A DNA stretch of 64,000 bases from Alligator mississippiensis (Eukaryota > Chordata > Crocodylia > Alligatoridae), in contig NC_081837.1 of NCBI RefSeq assembly GCF_030867095.1, positions 20,198,501 through 20,262,500 on the forward strand. Direction: 5' to 3'. The notes under the pieces are model-generated. The model did no database searches and was not told the origin of the DNA. It saw only the letters and a program-made list of their open reading frames with translations. Positions 1-10,576 of this stretch are shown here, in pieces (position 1 is the stretch's first letter; each line of letters opens with the position of its first letter). A program made the translations under genes and the position numbers.

Positions 1-3000
1 GTTAATAGAGGGATCATCCCCCTTTAACACCCCAATCTTGGGTGTACCCAAAGCAGATGGAATCTCTTTTAGGCTGGTACAAGACTTAAGGGCCATAAAC
101 AAAAAGATTTTAGTGGACCACCATACAGTCCCAAATCCCTACACCATCTTAACCCAGGTTCCAGCGGATGCTGAGGTATTCTCTGTGCTAGATTTAAAAG
201 ATGCTTTCTTCTCTATTCCACTACATGAAGATAGTCAGAAATTGTTTGCCTTTGAATGGGAAGATCCAGATACATACTATAAGACCCAATTGTTGTGGAC
301 GGTATTACCTCAGGGATTTGCTTCATCTCCTCATATTTTCGGAACATCTTTGCAAAAAGATTTGGAGCACTGGAAAGAGAGACACCACGAAGTGGCACTG
401 TTGCAATATGTTGATGATTTATTAATAGCAAGTCCCGACTTACAGACAGGGAAAAAGGCGACCGAATCCTTACTGAATACCCTGGGACAGAGAGGGTATA
501 AGGTGTCTAGAGAAAAAGCTCAAATTTGCCAACCAAAGGTTACCTTTTTGGGATATGAGATTAAGAAGGGGATTCGGGCTCTGAGCAAGGATCGAATTCA
601 AGCAATTCAGGATATGCCTGCTCCCAGGAACCCTAAAGAGCTGCGAGCTTTCTTGGGTTTAACCCGGTTTTGTAGACTGTGGATTCCTGATTATGGGGGA
701 AAAGCCAAACCCCTATATGAGTCCCTCACGAAGGAGGGTCTCACAAATTGGAAATGGACTAAGGAAAAACAACATGCATTTGAATTACTGAAAGCTGCCC
801 TCTTGCGACCCCCAGCATTAATGATCCCAAATGGGCACAAGCCCTATAGACTATATGTGCATGAAAACAAAGGGGTAGCTTCAGGAGTTTTAACTCAGCC
901 AGTTGGTCCAACTTGGAAACCAGTGGGATACTACTCCAAGGTCTTAGACCCGGTGGCAAAGGGGTGGCCTGCATGTTTGAGGGCTGTCGCCGCCACTGCT
1001 ACCCTCGTGGAAGAGGCCCAAAAGATTGTTATGGGAGCTGACATGGAGATACACACTCCACATGGGGTTCCCCAGATTCTCGGAGGAGAAGGAGGGAAAT
1101 TTTTGAACCCCTCCAGACAATCGAGATATGAAATCTTCCTTTTATCTAATCCAGGTCTTACCTTTAAGCACACCACGGCCTTAAATCCAGCAACTCTACT
1201 GCCGGAGCCGGGGCCTCCGGGTCATGACTGTTTAGAAGTATTGACACAGACAGTACTAATTCGCCCTGATTTGAACGATGACCCAATTGAGAACCCGGAG
1301 GAGGAATTCTTTGTAGATGGTTCGAGCAGTGTGATACAGGGTGTGCGATATACCGGATGTGCTGTGGTGACATTGACAGAAACGGTATGGAAAGAAAAGC
1401 TCCCTGCAACATGGTCAGCACAGGCAGCGGAGCTCGTGGCCCTAACTCATGCACTAGAATTGGGAAAAGATAAAAGGGTAAACATTTTTACAGACTCACG
1501 TTATGCCTTTGCCACTGTTCATGCCCATGGGTTGTTGTGGAAAGAGCGGGGATTCATCACGGCCTCTGGACAAAAGATTGCCAATGGCCCACAAATAATA
1601 ATGTTATTGGAAGCCCTCCGGCTACCAAAGGAGGTGGCCGTGGTACATGTAAGAGCCCATGGCAAGGCTGCAGATGAACGCCAGAAAAGGGGAAATGCAA
1701 AGGCTGACATGGCAGCTAAAGAGGCAGCACAAACAGGAGGAGAGGCAGCGTTCCAGGGCACAGCCCATGAAGTGTCTTCCTATTTAGAAAATTGTGAAGT
1801 AAAATATGGTCCAGGGTCAGATAAGCTAGCCACTGAACTCAAGGCTAGTAAAAATTCACAGGGATGGTGGATCGTACCGGGAGGGAAAGTGTTGATACTT
1901 CGAGCCCTTCTGGGAGAGATACTCCACCGATTGCATTCTTCCACTCACATGGGAAGCACAGCAATGGGAGATTTGTTGACTCGTCAAATGGTAGCCCCCG
2001 GACTTTATTTGGATGCCCAGAGAGTGGTCTCTCAGTGTCCGACTTGCCAGAAGGTGAATCCAAAATCTGCCAGACCACCAGCTCCCACGGGAGGAAGACC
2101 GTGGGCTCAATATCCTGGACAAGCTTGGCAGATTGATTTTGCTGAACTTCCTAGATCCGGCCGATACCATTACCTGTTGGTACTAGTTGACCAGTTAACT
2201 GGGTGGGTGGAAGCGTACCCCACGAGAACAGCTACCGCATCTACAGTAGCACGGGTGCTACTCCACGAGATAATACCCAGATTTCTGTTACCTGAGTCTA
2301 TTGAGTCAGATCAAGGCAGTCATTTCGTGGGGAAAATAGTACAGGAAGTGTCCAAAGCTTTAGATATCACTTGGAAACTCCATGCTCCATGGAGACCCCA
2401 GAGTTCAGGCCAGTTGGAACGCATGAATAGGACACTGAAGGCTATGTTGACAAAAATTTGTATTGAGGCTCATTTGAAATGGCCACAGGCACTCCCACTG
2501 GCTTTAACTCGTATTCGTAGTACACCACGTAGGGGAATTAAATTATCACCTTTTGAATTGATGTTTGGTATGCCTCCCAGGGTCTTGCCAGCAGGATGGA
2601 GGGAACTAGTTACTGTAGAACTTGGTAAATCTGAAATTTGGAAACACGTTATTGCCTTGCAGTCTGTTTTGTCTTCTCTACACAGGTTTGCTGCATCCTT
2701 CCAGAGCCTTCCGCTTGATGCACCAGCCCACAACTTCAAACCGGGTGACCAGGTCCTGGTACAGAAGTGGAAAAAGGATCCTCTTGTGGAAAAGTGGGAA
2801 GGACCCCATCAGGTGTTGCTGACTACGCACACGGCTGTCCGCTTATCAAACAGCGACAAGTGGACCCACTATTCAAGAGTGAAGCCTTTCCATCCGGAGG
2901 ACACCAACTCCCAGGGTGTGGTCACTCCGGAAGCTGACAACACCCGGGAACAAGAAGCCGACAAGTGGACAAGTGAACCAGTAGGAGATCTGAAGTTACG

Positions 3001-3022
3001 CTTACACAAATGTGGACTCTAA
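1..3022 (+). CDS. pol: ERV pol polyprotein (reverse transcriptase, RNase H, integrase), 5' end cut by window
   Basis: Endogenous retrovirus pol, open from the left edge to a TAA at 3020-3022. Numbering residues from the codon at 38, the reverse transcriptase shows the LDLKD motif (catalytic D52) and YVDD at 124-127. The thumb and connection follow, then RNase H with its first acidic residue in FVDGSSS (D427). The integrase has an N-terminal HHCC zinc finger ending in CPTC and a DDE core at D700, D758 and E794, with the family spacing of 35 residues between the last two. An SH3-like C-terminal domain (PGDQVLVQ..KWEGPHQVLL) ends the protein. This domain order and the integrase C-terminus are of the gammaretrovirus/class I ERV type. 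No stop or frameshift is visible in about 1000 codons, so the insertion looks young. The env ORF starts 18 bases later. gag and the 5' LTR lie outside the window. Confidence 0.97.
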   Translation, partial: LIEGSSPFNTPILGVPKADGISFRLVQDLRAINKKILVDHHTVPNPYTILTQVPADAEVFSVLDLKDAFFSIPLHEDSQKLFAFEWEDPDTYYKTQLLWTVLPQGFASSPHIFGTSLQKDLEHWKERHHEVALLQYVDDLLIASPDLQTGKKATESLLNTLGQRGYKVSREKAQICQPKVTFLGYEIKKGIRALSKDRIQAIQDMPAPRNPKELRAFLGLTRFCRLWIPDYGGKAKPLYESLTKEGLTNWKWTKEKQHAFELLKAALLRPPALMIPNGHKPYRLYVHENKGVASGVLTQPVGPTWKPVGYYSKVLDPVAKGWPACLRAVAATATLVEEAQKIVMGADMEIHTPHGVPQILGGEGGKFLNPSRQSRYEIFLLSNPGLTFKHTTALNPATLLPEPGPPGHDCLEVLTQTVLIRPDLNDDPIENPEEEFFVDGSSSVIQGVRYTGCAVVTLTETVWKEKLPATWSAQAAELVALTHALELGKDKRVNIFTDSRYAFATVHAHGLLWKERGFITASGQKIANGPQIIMLLEALRLPKEVAVVHVRAHGKAADERQKRGNAKADMAAKEAAQTGGEAAFQGTAHEVSSYLENCEVKYGPGSDKLATELKASKNSQGWWIVPGGKVLILRALLGEILHRLHSSTHMGSTAMGDLLTRQMVAPGLYLDAQRVVSQCPTCQKVNPKSARPPAPTGGRPWAQYPGQAWQIDFAELPRSGRYHYLLVLVDQLTGWVEAYPTRTATASTVARVLLHEIIPRFLLPESIESDQGSHFVGKIVQEVSKALDITWKLHAPWRPQSSGQLERMNRTLKAMLTKICIEAHLKWPQALPLALTRIRSTPRRGIKLSPFELMFGMPPRVLPAGWRELVTVELGKSEIWKHVIALQSVLSSLHRFAASFQSLPLDAPAHNFKPGDQVLVQKWKKDPLVEKWEGPHQVLLTTHTAVRLSNSDKWTHYSRVKPFHPEDTNSQGVVTPEADNTREQEADKWTSEPVGDLKLRLHKCGL

Positions 3023-3040
3023 TCTATTTTTTTTGGACTC

Positions 3041-4702
3041 ATGTCCCTTTTAGGTATAGCAAACCCAAAAGGATATCACCCAGACTGTTGCATTGACATA
3101 AAGCTTAAGCCCCTAAATAAGACTAGCTATGAGGCTTCAAAGCCTACTATAATCAATGCCTCTATGCATACCCTCTCCAAATGCTGCTTGAGTCGAGAAA
3201 TTATAATAACGTATGCACTCCGTGCTGGTCCAACACCGGTATGTATAGAGCCAGAACCAGAACTCTGGTCGGCAATCCTCAGAGATTGGCCTTCAAATCC
3301 TCCCTTCGAGGTTGAGCCCCAGGGAATCCGCATAGGGGATTATCATTACGCCATGAATAAAACTGTAAGACCTAAAGGTCCACCTGCAAACCCATGGGTG
3401 GGAAATGTATGGGTGGCCCTTCTCAAAGAGTCAGCCCGCGCTCTAACTAACCACAGTTGTCTTCTGTGTGCACTTACTCCTGTTTCTAGTGATGAGGGAG
3501 TCCCTTTCCTGCCTATTCCCCTCAATAGGACAGGCCTAATCTTTGACTGGGGCTTTAATCGTGATTTTAATCTCTCCTCACGATTTAATGGTTCTGGGAG
3601 ACTCTTGGTAGCGAAGATTAAAGGATCTATTTGTATTTCCCAACAAGGAGGGGGATTTAGGGTGGGACAGTCACAATGCCAAGAGACATGGATATCTAAG
3701 GAGGTTGCCCCTCGCCAAGGTGCTTGGACACATGCAAACACTTCATATGATACGTTTGAAAGCCTCCCTTGTCTCCTGGGTGAGGAACAAGTTTTAGTTT
3801 GGGGCTACAATTGCACTCATTATCAAAACGGTACGAAAAACTCTTTAAAAAGGGGTTCACTAACCTTGGCTTTAATGTTTTCCCGTTCTAGCATCGTAAA
3901 TGAAACCTGTGGGCTGTGGTGGATTTGCGGGCGATGGGCATATAGGCAGCTTCCCCCCAATTGGGCTGGGACCTGTTATCTAGGGGCTTTGATTCCTGGC
4001 GTTTGGCTAGTGCAGCCAACACCTCATGATACTCAAACCATCCACCCTGGGCTTTATCGTGCTAAGCATGGTACTGATACCTCCCTTGAAAAGATAGCCG
4101 CAGGAGGGAGTCAACGGTGGGGCAATAATGAATGGCCAGCCAAAAGAATCATTCAATATTATGACCTGGCAACTTGGGAACCAGTTGTGGTTGGAAGGGA
4201 GCCCACCTATCTGACTAACCGCATTATCAGACTCCAGGCCGTAGTAGAGATAGTCACTAACAAGACTGCCACAGCCCTCCGCTTAATTGGAAGTCGACTC
4301 ACCCAGATACGCACCACGGTGCTGCAGAATCGTTTAGCTCTTGACTATTTACTTGCCAGCGAAGGAGGGGTGTGTAAAAAGTTAAACCTGTCCAATTGTT
4401 GTGTTGAAATTGATGATAATGGTGAATTGATAAAAGACCTAGCAAATGATATGGAGAAGGTAGCACATGTTCCAGTCCAGACATGGAACGGATGGAACCT
4501 TGACTGGTTCACATCCTGGCTTCCCCAGACTGGCTGGATAAAGGGAGTGTTGATGGCCTTATGCTTGTTAGTATCAATCCTTTGCTTGCTTCCCTGTATG
4601 CTACCATGCATCATGACCCTTCCGAGACGGACTGTTCGATCAGTTGTTAACCGTGAAACGTTTGTACACTATCAGAAATTGGCTATCGCAGACACTTATT
4701 AA
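3041..4702 (+). CDS. env: ERV envelope glycoprotein (SU-TM)
   Basis: Open 553-codon ORF right after pol. It encodes the surface and transmembrane subunits that would mediate receptor binding and membrane fusion. Visible features are many N-X-S/T sites, a CXXC motif in SU (CLLC, residues 140-143), an immunosuppressive-domain-like helix (LQNRLALDYLL) followed by cysteines C445 and C453-C454, a hydrophobic membrane anchor at about residues 499-525, and a tail of about 28 residues. The cysteine spacing is CX7CC, one residue longer than the usual gammaretroviral CX6CC. I see no strong multibasic SU/TM cleavage site. The first ATG in this frame gives no signal peptide. A hydrophobic start at ATG 3010, overlapping the end of pol, lies in another frame across a run of eight T (see findings). 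No internal stop is present. Confidence 0.95.
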   Translation: MSLLGIANPKGYHPDCCIDIKLKPLNKTSYEASKPTIINASMHTLSKCCLSREIIITYALRAGPTPVCIEPEPELWSAILRDWPSNPPFEVEPQGIRIGDYHYAMNKTVRPKGPPANPWVGNVWVALLKESARALTNHSCLLCALTPVSSDEGVPFLPIPLNRTGLIFDWGFNRDFNLSSRFNGSGRLLVAKIKGSICISQQGGGFRVGQSQCQETWISKEVAPRQGAWTHANTSYDTFESLPCLLGEEQVLVWGYNCTHYQNGTKNSLKRGSLTLALMFSRSSIVNETCGLWWICGRWAYRQLPPNWAGTCYLGALIPGVWLVQPTPHDTQTIHPGLYRAKHGTDTSLEKIAAGGSQRWGNNEWPAKRIIQYYDLATWEPVVVGREPTYLTNRIIRLQAVVEIVTNKTATALRLIGSRLTQIRTTVLQNRLALDYLLASEGGVCKKLNLSNCCVEIDDNGELIKDLANDMEKVAHVPVQTWNGWNLDWFTSWLPQTGWIKGVLMALCLLVSILCLLPCMLPCIMTLPRRTVRSVVNRETFVHYQKLAIADTY

Positions 4703-4736
4703 AAATTTAGAGTAAGAAAGCATCTGAGGGGGGAGT

Positions 4737-5287
4737 TGTAGTAAAAAGACGTTAGCCCCCATAATTTTGCAGTAATGCTTGAGCAACAACCATATGATAG
4801 AAGTGTCTGATGACCAGCTTATGACCCTTTTGTGTAAAGATCAGGAGGTCTAATGTCCAAGCTGTGGTTCTTACTGCTTGCCTTGCATTTTGAAATCATC
4901 TCTGTCCAGTGCCTTAAGGTTACGTTAAGATAAGAAGTTACTAAAGTTTAACTAACTTTGTTGAAATTGCTCTTTTCTTCTGAGCATGCTGCAATTCTAC
5001 CTTTGAGTGCGCACGTACTAACCCTGATAAGTCACATTAACCAATAACTAGTTAAGTACAGCCTACAAGATAAGACGTCACAATTAGGAACTGGTACCGC
5101 AGCCAATAAACTTCTAGTACGTCAAGACTCTGTTGAATGTAAGCTATAAAAATGTGATTCCAGGGCGCACTCATCGTCGGCCCTGATTTGAGCTCTCTGC
5201 TCCTCGGTCGAACTGTTTGCAAACAATAAACCTAGATGGACCCAGCCTGTATGTATGTGTGACTCTTTCCTTGAGGGTAATTGAACA
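4737..5287 (+). repeat. 3' LTR of the pol/env ERV
   Basis: A polypurine tract (gaggggggag, 4727-4735) directly precedes TGTAGTAAAAAG, the expected LTR start. Promoter elements lie in the right order: CCAAT at 5103, TATAAA at 5145-5150 and AATAAA at 5225-5230. The 3' edge (…ttgaaca, about 5287) is less certain because the 5' LTR is outside the window. The LTR follows the env stop by 34 bases. Confidence 0.8.
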
Positions 5288-5399
5288 AGCCTCCAGGGGA
5301 ACGAAACTAGCCTTTTTGGCAACAATTGCTTCACTCGGGGGTACAAGATGCCACCTGGCACTAGGTTTTCACATACCCTTGGTTAAACCCACATATCAT

Positions 5400-6085
5400 A
5401 CCCTTCTCCCATGTAATTGCTGACAGTCCATACAGTAGCCAGCCACTGCCCCATACCACAGAGGGCAACATTTTTGGCAGGTATGCCACAAATTAGCCCC
5501 GCATGCTCCCCTAGTGCTGCTCCAATCCCCTACCGTGCCTGATCTGCTCTGCCTTGTGCTTCCTGCCCTGTGCTCCCTGTTCCTGCGAGACCCCGACTCC
5601 ATGCGGTGCCCAATGACTAGGGAGACAGGGTGGAACCAGTTGCTCAGAGAGCAAGCAGGGAGCAAACACCAGCACGCATTGCACGACAACAGCTTTATTC
5701 AGAATGGAGACGGCTTTGGGGGAGCTCCCCAAAAATACCAGGGAGCTGCAGTAAACATTAGTTCTTTTCACATTTATACACCTTGGTTTATACTCATTAA
5801 CATTTACTCCACCTTTGCCCCTCCTTTCTTCCACCCATATCTCCTCCTATCTCAAGCTCTGCCTCTGTTTACGGTTTACTTCATTAGCATAAGGTTGCCT
5901 ATGCATTTCATTTATTTACATACCTTTTTGCTATGAGCGCATGCGTAAGACCGGGAACTCAGCTTCTCTCGGTCAGTTGCTGTTTCTTGCAGACTTCTGC
6001 TTCATCTCCAAGGTCTTGCTTTGGCTTTATCTCCTGACAATAGCTGGTGGGGTGCATCTTATTTCCTTACACCATGTACTTACAA
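5400..6085 (-). repeat. Minus-strand LTR with adjoining leader, ERV remnant
   Basis: Read on the minus strand, a TATA box (complement of 5773-5778) is followed about 75 bases later by AATAAA (complement of 5694-5699), as in the U3-R part of an LTR. The LTR probably ends near 5602 in ...CA, followed by TGG, which could begin a primer-binding site. 5400-5601 would then be leader. A second AATAAA-bearing segment of similar composition on the same strand lies at 6130-6340. No coding remnant is recognisable. The left side abuts the plus-strand ERV LTR. Confidence 0.45.
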
Positions 6086-6342
6086 CGCTATGACATTGTT
6101 AGAAAACTGCTTGCCTAAGCATCTGCAGTGTTACTTTTAATATATCATTCTGCCTTGTGGTCTGCAGCTTTGCTGAGACAGAAAGAAGCCTTTATTCAGC
6201 TGCAAATCCAGCACTCCCAAAGATCCAAATAGTGTCACCCTAACAGTTCTCTCCGCAGCGCTGCCTTCTGCTTCCTGCCCTTGTCCCCTCCCTGATCTGC
6301 TGCATGCTCTGCATAGAGGCTGTCCATGCCACATAGGACTCA

Positions 6343-6687
6343 CCTATCACAAATTGGCCACCCCAACCATACAATGGAGTGGTGAAAGGAGGCATGTTGG
6401 ATCACTCATTGTATACATATACCCCTTTCCTTTGATCACACACAGAGATTAAGGGGAGAAGGTCTCACCCCCTTCCCAACCCAGAAGACAGTTTTCCCAT
6501 CGCACTCCACATTATAATTACAGCACTCCCAAGGCAGTTACAATTAACACACTGAATACTGCTGGAGTGCATGCAGATAATTTCCAGTGCACATTGCCCA
6601 CCCCAAAGTGCAGAGTTACAGTTGTGTTGGCATGTACTTTAAATTGGTATTATTTTATTTTCAGAAATCGGAGTCTATGTTCTGGAG
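6343..6687. other. No gene recognised
   Basis: AT-balanced unique-looking sequence between the minus-strand LTR remnant and a MITE. I see no ORF, RNA or repeat structure here. Confidence 0.4.
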
Positions 6688-6695
6688 AGATAGGA

Positions 6696-6920
6696 CAGGG
6701 ATTCCCAACCTTTTTATGCTAAGGTTCGGCAAACAGTGGACCAGAAATGGCTCAGTATAAAAAAGGGTTGGCTGCCTGTCTGCAGTATGTTGGTCATTTC
6801 CAGTCCACAGTTTGCCAGTCCGTGGTCACTTCTGGTCTGGCAGCCAATCCTCCTGCAGACCAGCAGCCAACCCTTAACGGTCCGGCACCAGCCCACAGCC
6901 CACGGTGTTGGGAACCCCTG
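6696..6920. mobile_element. hAT MITE, 225 bp, with 8-bp target duplication
   Basis: The terminal inverted repeats are cagggattcccaac and gttgggaacccctg. The element is flanked by perfect 8-bp target duplications, agatagga at 6688-6695 and 6921-6928. An 8-bp duplication with CAGGG-type ends is the hAT superfamily signature. There is no transposase, so it is non-autonomous. Confidence 0.88.
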
Positions 6921-7233
6921 AGATAGGAGATACCACTGGATTACTTAGCCCTCCTTCACTGAGGGCTAAGCTACCACATTTAAATTCCATTTACCACGGG
7001 GTAAGGCTGTTTACATGTGCCATTATTGCAGAACAGCTTATGTGCACTAAAGCCCTGCTCCCTCCTACCTCAAAGTTGTTTGTATGTCCATCCCATAAGA
7101 CTCTGATGTTACTTTGAAAATTCTTCCCAGAGTCTTAGAGTCCATATTACTGTATCTAATGTGAAGATGTGGTATTGATTATAACCATGTGTTTCCAAAG
7201 GTTTCTGAAAGTTCTGGCTGTTGAAGAAGCAGG

Positions 7234-8320
7234 ATGACCCAATAGGAGAAACCGCTGCATATTTATGATACAGACTATCCTGATCTGGTTGTAGATGTAG
7301 GAAAAGTAACTCTGGGTGAGAAGAGGAAAAAAATGGCAGGTGATCATATAAGGACACAAAACAGTGTCCTTATCCCAGCAGCGTGTGCACTATTACATTC
7401 TGGAGGTGGTGTGATAACACTAGAGATTGAAAATGAGGATTACAACTACAAAAATTATGGCATTGGACTGGATATAGACACCTCCTTTAGGAACTGTTAT
7501 TAAATCTCCAGATTTGACAAAATATTTTAACTATATGCAGCAAAACAGCAAATTTCTGATTTTTATTAAATCTTGGAGCAGTGAGAAGTTGTCATCTGCC
7601 CCAGCTCTCTTGAAGCCACATATTTGCTCCTTAAATTCTGGATTGTGTCAAAAATCTCTCGCCTTTGTTGTTAGCCTGAAACCAGATGAAGCTTTTGAAT
7701 TTCTTGAGGAGAGGAAAGCTAATTCTAGGCAAAGATATGAAGAAGAGACAGGTCCAACAGCCAAGAGAGCCCGATAGAGCAACACTCAAGCAACATTGGA
7801 ACCTAATGTGCAGGAGAAAAATGACATACTTGAAGCTACTGCTAAATGTTTTGAAAGAGATGAGCTGCTGCCATTCACTGAGTCTACGCATATTGAACTT
7901 AAAGGGTTTGCAACAAAGAATGTCTTGAAATATGTTAAAAGCACTCTTCCAAATTATGTATCTGCATTTGCAAACACATAAGGCTATTTAATTATTGGAG
8001 TGGATGATAAGAGGACAGTGTGGTTGGATGTCAAGAGGATGAGAATGTTGACAGGTTACGAATGGAAGTAATTCATGGCATCGGGAATTTGCCTATCTAT
8101 CATTTCTGCAAAGCAGGGGGGAAAGCGAAATATGAAATCAAAATCTTGGACATATATGATGCATCTAGAAAAAAATACGGTTATGTTTGTGCTGTGAAAA
8201 TTGAGCTGTTTTGTTGTGTTGTGTTTTCAAGCAACCCTGATTCATGGATTGTGAAGGCCTGGCTTGCCAAGAGACTGAGAGTCACGGGATGGACAGACAT
8301 GATGGTGGCTGCTGACCCAG
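7234..8320 (+). pseudogene. SLFN: Schlafen family, first coding exon (N-terminal SLFN core), decayed
   Basis: This exon encodes the N-terminal Schlafen core (the AlbA_2-like RNA-binding and cleaving region of tRNA-regulating antiviral SLFN proteins). Recognisable blocks in family order are DYPDLVVDVGKVTLGE, CALLHSGGGVI and GIGLDIDTSFRN, then FIKSWSSE, LLPFTESTHIELKGF, NYVSAFANT and LIIGVDDK, then LPIYHFCKAGGK, KKYGYVCAVKIELFCCVVFS and NPDSWIV. The exon ends GACCCAG|gtctta at 8320, and joining it to 10304 keeps the family reading (ADPDL). Damage includes TAG at the fourth codon (7243), a frameshift near 7498, TAG at 7775, TAA at 7979 and a second frameshift near 8015. The gene family is secure. 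Which SLFN member it is cannot be told by eye. Confidence 0.9.
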
Positions 8321-8419
8321 GTCTTATGAAAGAAGAAAAGTCTCATAGCGAATTCCTCCTGATCTTTGGCTTTCGTGTTTCTAGGGTGGTGATCCACCTT
8401 TCAGATGTCTGTTGTTGAA

Positions 8420-8825
8420 ATGATAATATAAAGGGCTCTAAAAAACTCTGCCTTTATTTTGCCAAGGACATGTGCAAACATGTATGAAGCACTGACAAAC
8501 ATTGTGGGTGAGGGCTGATTAAGAACCTGAATTAAATAGAAAAAAAGGAGTAGCCACATAAAAAGGCCAAGCTGTATGAGAAGCACTAGGGACCTGGTTT
8601 GTGGATTTAGGAGAATACAGTGGTATGGGCCCCACAGTATTTCAGCTTAGGTACAAGTAAACAGGAAGGCAAACATCTTCCAGGCAGGATGAGTTTGACT
8701 TTATGTCTTTCCAAGTAGTAGGATTTTCTTTTCACAACCCAACCTGTGGGACATTTTCAAGTGATCTATGATCCAGATGCCATTGGAATCAATGGGAATC
8801 TTCCTACTGATTTTAGTTCAGGCAC
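8420..8825. other. Schlafen intron, no gene recognised
   Basis: Intronic sequence after the first coding exon. I recognise no element until the MITE at 8829. Confidence 0.4.
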
Positions 8826-8828
8826 TAA

Positions 8829-9155
8829 GGGCGTTTTTACACGTGCTCTGGAAGGCATGGGAGGGTGCTTTAATTAGCGAGCTGTGCTAATTAAAAGTGC
8901 CCGAGCATCACGTGTATCAGCATTTCCACACTAAAAAATGGTGGCAGGGCGCTTTGAACTAAAACTCATTGAATGAGCTTTAGTTCAAAGTACCCCACTG
9001 CCATTTTTCAGCACAGAGATGCTGATGCACATGATGCTAGCGTCTGCTGGAGCTCATTAATTTGAGTCTGCCAGAGCATGGAATTAACGTCTCGATTATT
9101 AATCAAGTCTGCTCCAATGCATTGGAGCAGGCTCTCTGCACATGTATAGGAGCCC
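8829..9155. mobile_element. Palindromic MITE, 327 bp, TAA target duplication (PIF/Harbinger-like)
   Basis: The ends are gggcgtttttacacgtgctc and gagagcctgctc-type sequence closing in cacatgtataggagccc. They are flanked by TAA on both sides (8826-8828 and 9156-9158). The interior folds back as well (gctaattaaaag, ttgaactaaaactcat and atgagctttagttcaa are arms). A 3-bp TAA duplication suggests PIF/Harbinger. It lies in the first SLFN intron and carries no ORF. Confidence 0.65.
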
Positions 9156-9639
9156 TAAGAGAGGAGGCACACAAAGGCCTTGAGATGTATTTACAGTCAA
9201 GTGAAGAGGACTACATCTAAGGCTGGATTCAGAATGTCTCATTATGCACATAAGGGATACTTTGCCCACCTACATCCCAAGCAGTGATTCAAAGTCACTT
9301 TGTGCCAGCATGCACAACACTCATTATGTGCTCATATGCCTTATACATTTCCATTTTGGACGGCAAAGTTCCCAAAGTGTCTTTACTCAGGCCAGTGAGC
9401 CTGCTGAGACCTGACCTGAAGCAGCCACTTGCAAACCTAACTTCCACTTAAGATTTTTCTAGCACTTGCAGGAGGTGCATGAACTCTGCCTGCAGCCTCA
9501 GAGAGGTCCCAGAAGTTAGGCAGAGTTATTAAAAACCTACATCTAAAATCAACTACAAGGTATTCAGTTCAGATCGAAAATCAACCTCACTGCATTCTAA
9601 CTACCAGGTTACAGGTGGTGCCCAATACCCTAGTATTTA

Positions 9640-9745
9640 CAGTATTTACCCAAGAAGTAGGGACCTGAGTTCTAGGCCTTCTTTACCCCTAGAGGATTTG
9701 AATCCAGTTCCCTAGAGAATGCCCTCACCACTAGACTACAGAATA
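9640..9745 (-). repeat. tRNA-derived SINE head
   Basis: On the minus strand the segment reads like a degenerate tRNA with a pol III A box (tagtctagtggtgagggc) and B box (ggattcaaatcc) at normal spacing. The flanks are not conserved as a tRNA gene, so this is a SINE head (MIR/CORE-SINE type), not a functional tRNA. A related piece on the plus strand (tgtgtagcttagtggttaca) lies at 10110-10145. Confidence 0.55.
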
Positions 9746-9753
9746 GGATAGAT

Positions 9754-10042
9754 CACTGTTTCTCAACCTGGGTCACAAAAATATATGAAACGAACTTTAA
9801 AAATGGATCAACAAACTTTAAAAATAGAGTCTCCTTTCAAGGAGAAAAATGTGGGAAACTGTGGCTTTTCCCCTGCAAGTTGGCAGAGTTCCAGCCTACG
9901 AGGGGCTGTTTGGGGCCTCCCTTGCCCCACACACTGAGGACTGACAGCAGAGGGCAGTGGGTTAGGAGGAGGGGCACTGGGTCAGGACAGGCCATCAATG
10001 TTTACAAATGGGTCCTGATACAAAAAAGGTTGAGAACCCCTG
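9754..10042. mobile_element. hAT MITE, 289 bp, with 8-bp target duplication
   Basis: The ends are cactgtttctcaacctgg and aggttgagaacccctg. Perfect 8-bp duplications ggatagat flank it at 9746-9753 and 10043-10050. It is non-autonomous and inserted beside SINE-derived sequence in an SLFN intron. Confidence 0.88.
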
Positions 10043-10303
10043 GGATAGATGAAGCTGGACCAATAGAAAGCCAAGAGTCATGGGGCCAGAAAATAAGCAA
10101 AAGGGAGCCTGCCTGTGTAGCTTAGTGGTTACAGTACTCCCTTGGGAGGAGTAACCCTTGGCTTATATAGCTCCTATTGCCAGAGACAGGATTCTTATCT
10201 GAGATATTCAGGACTAGATATTTGGGCATTTGACCTTCCAGTGGTGATTGGATTGAGGCAATGAAAAGTGGGTGTTAACATGAATTTTAATTGTTTTTCC
10301 TAG

Positions 10304-10432
10304 ATCTTTCCAAATTGGCTGCAGACTTCATGACTCAGCTAAGTGTGTCAGGTGCACCTCCGGTGGCCAAACCAATCTATTTAAAGCAAGGCCTCAGCTG
10401 TTTGGAAGATCTGCAAAAGCATCTTTTTGCAG
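10304..10432 (+). pseudogene. SLFN: Schlafen exon, linker after the core domain
   Basis: A 129-nt exon bounded by a polypyrimidine acceptor (ttgtttttcctag) and a donor (gcag|gtacag). It is free of stops in the phase set by the preceding exon and reads DLSKLAADFMTQLSV…VAKPIYLKQGL…LQKHLFA, matching the short SLFN exon between the core and linker regions. It ends in phase 1 and joins in frame to the exon at 11395. This is the only block of the upstream half with no visible damage. It belongs to the pseudogene that begins at 7234. Confidence 0.85.
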
Positions 10433-10576
10433 GTACAGTGGAGTGAGCATGTTTCAAAAGTTTTTGGAAATTAAGAGAGGCTGGATGATTGGGAAGGGAA
10501 GGAAAGGGAAGGGGAGAAGAGACTACTACTATATATTCCAATCACAAACTGTTGGCTTTAACCCTGAGGCTGTAAA

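Noticed and set aside
10110-10145. tRNA-like A box on the plus strand
   Set aside because: No cloverleaf or B box at proper spacing. Treated as a SINE fragment, not a tRNA gene.
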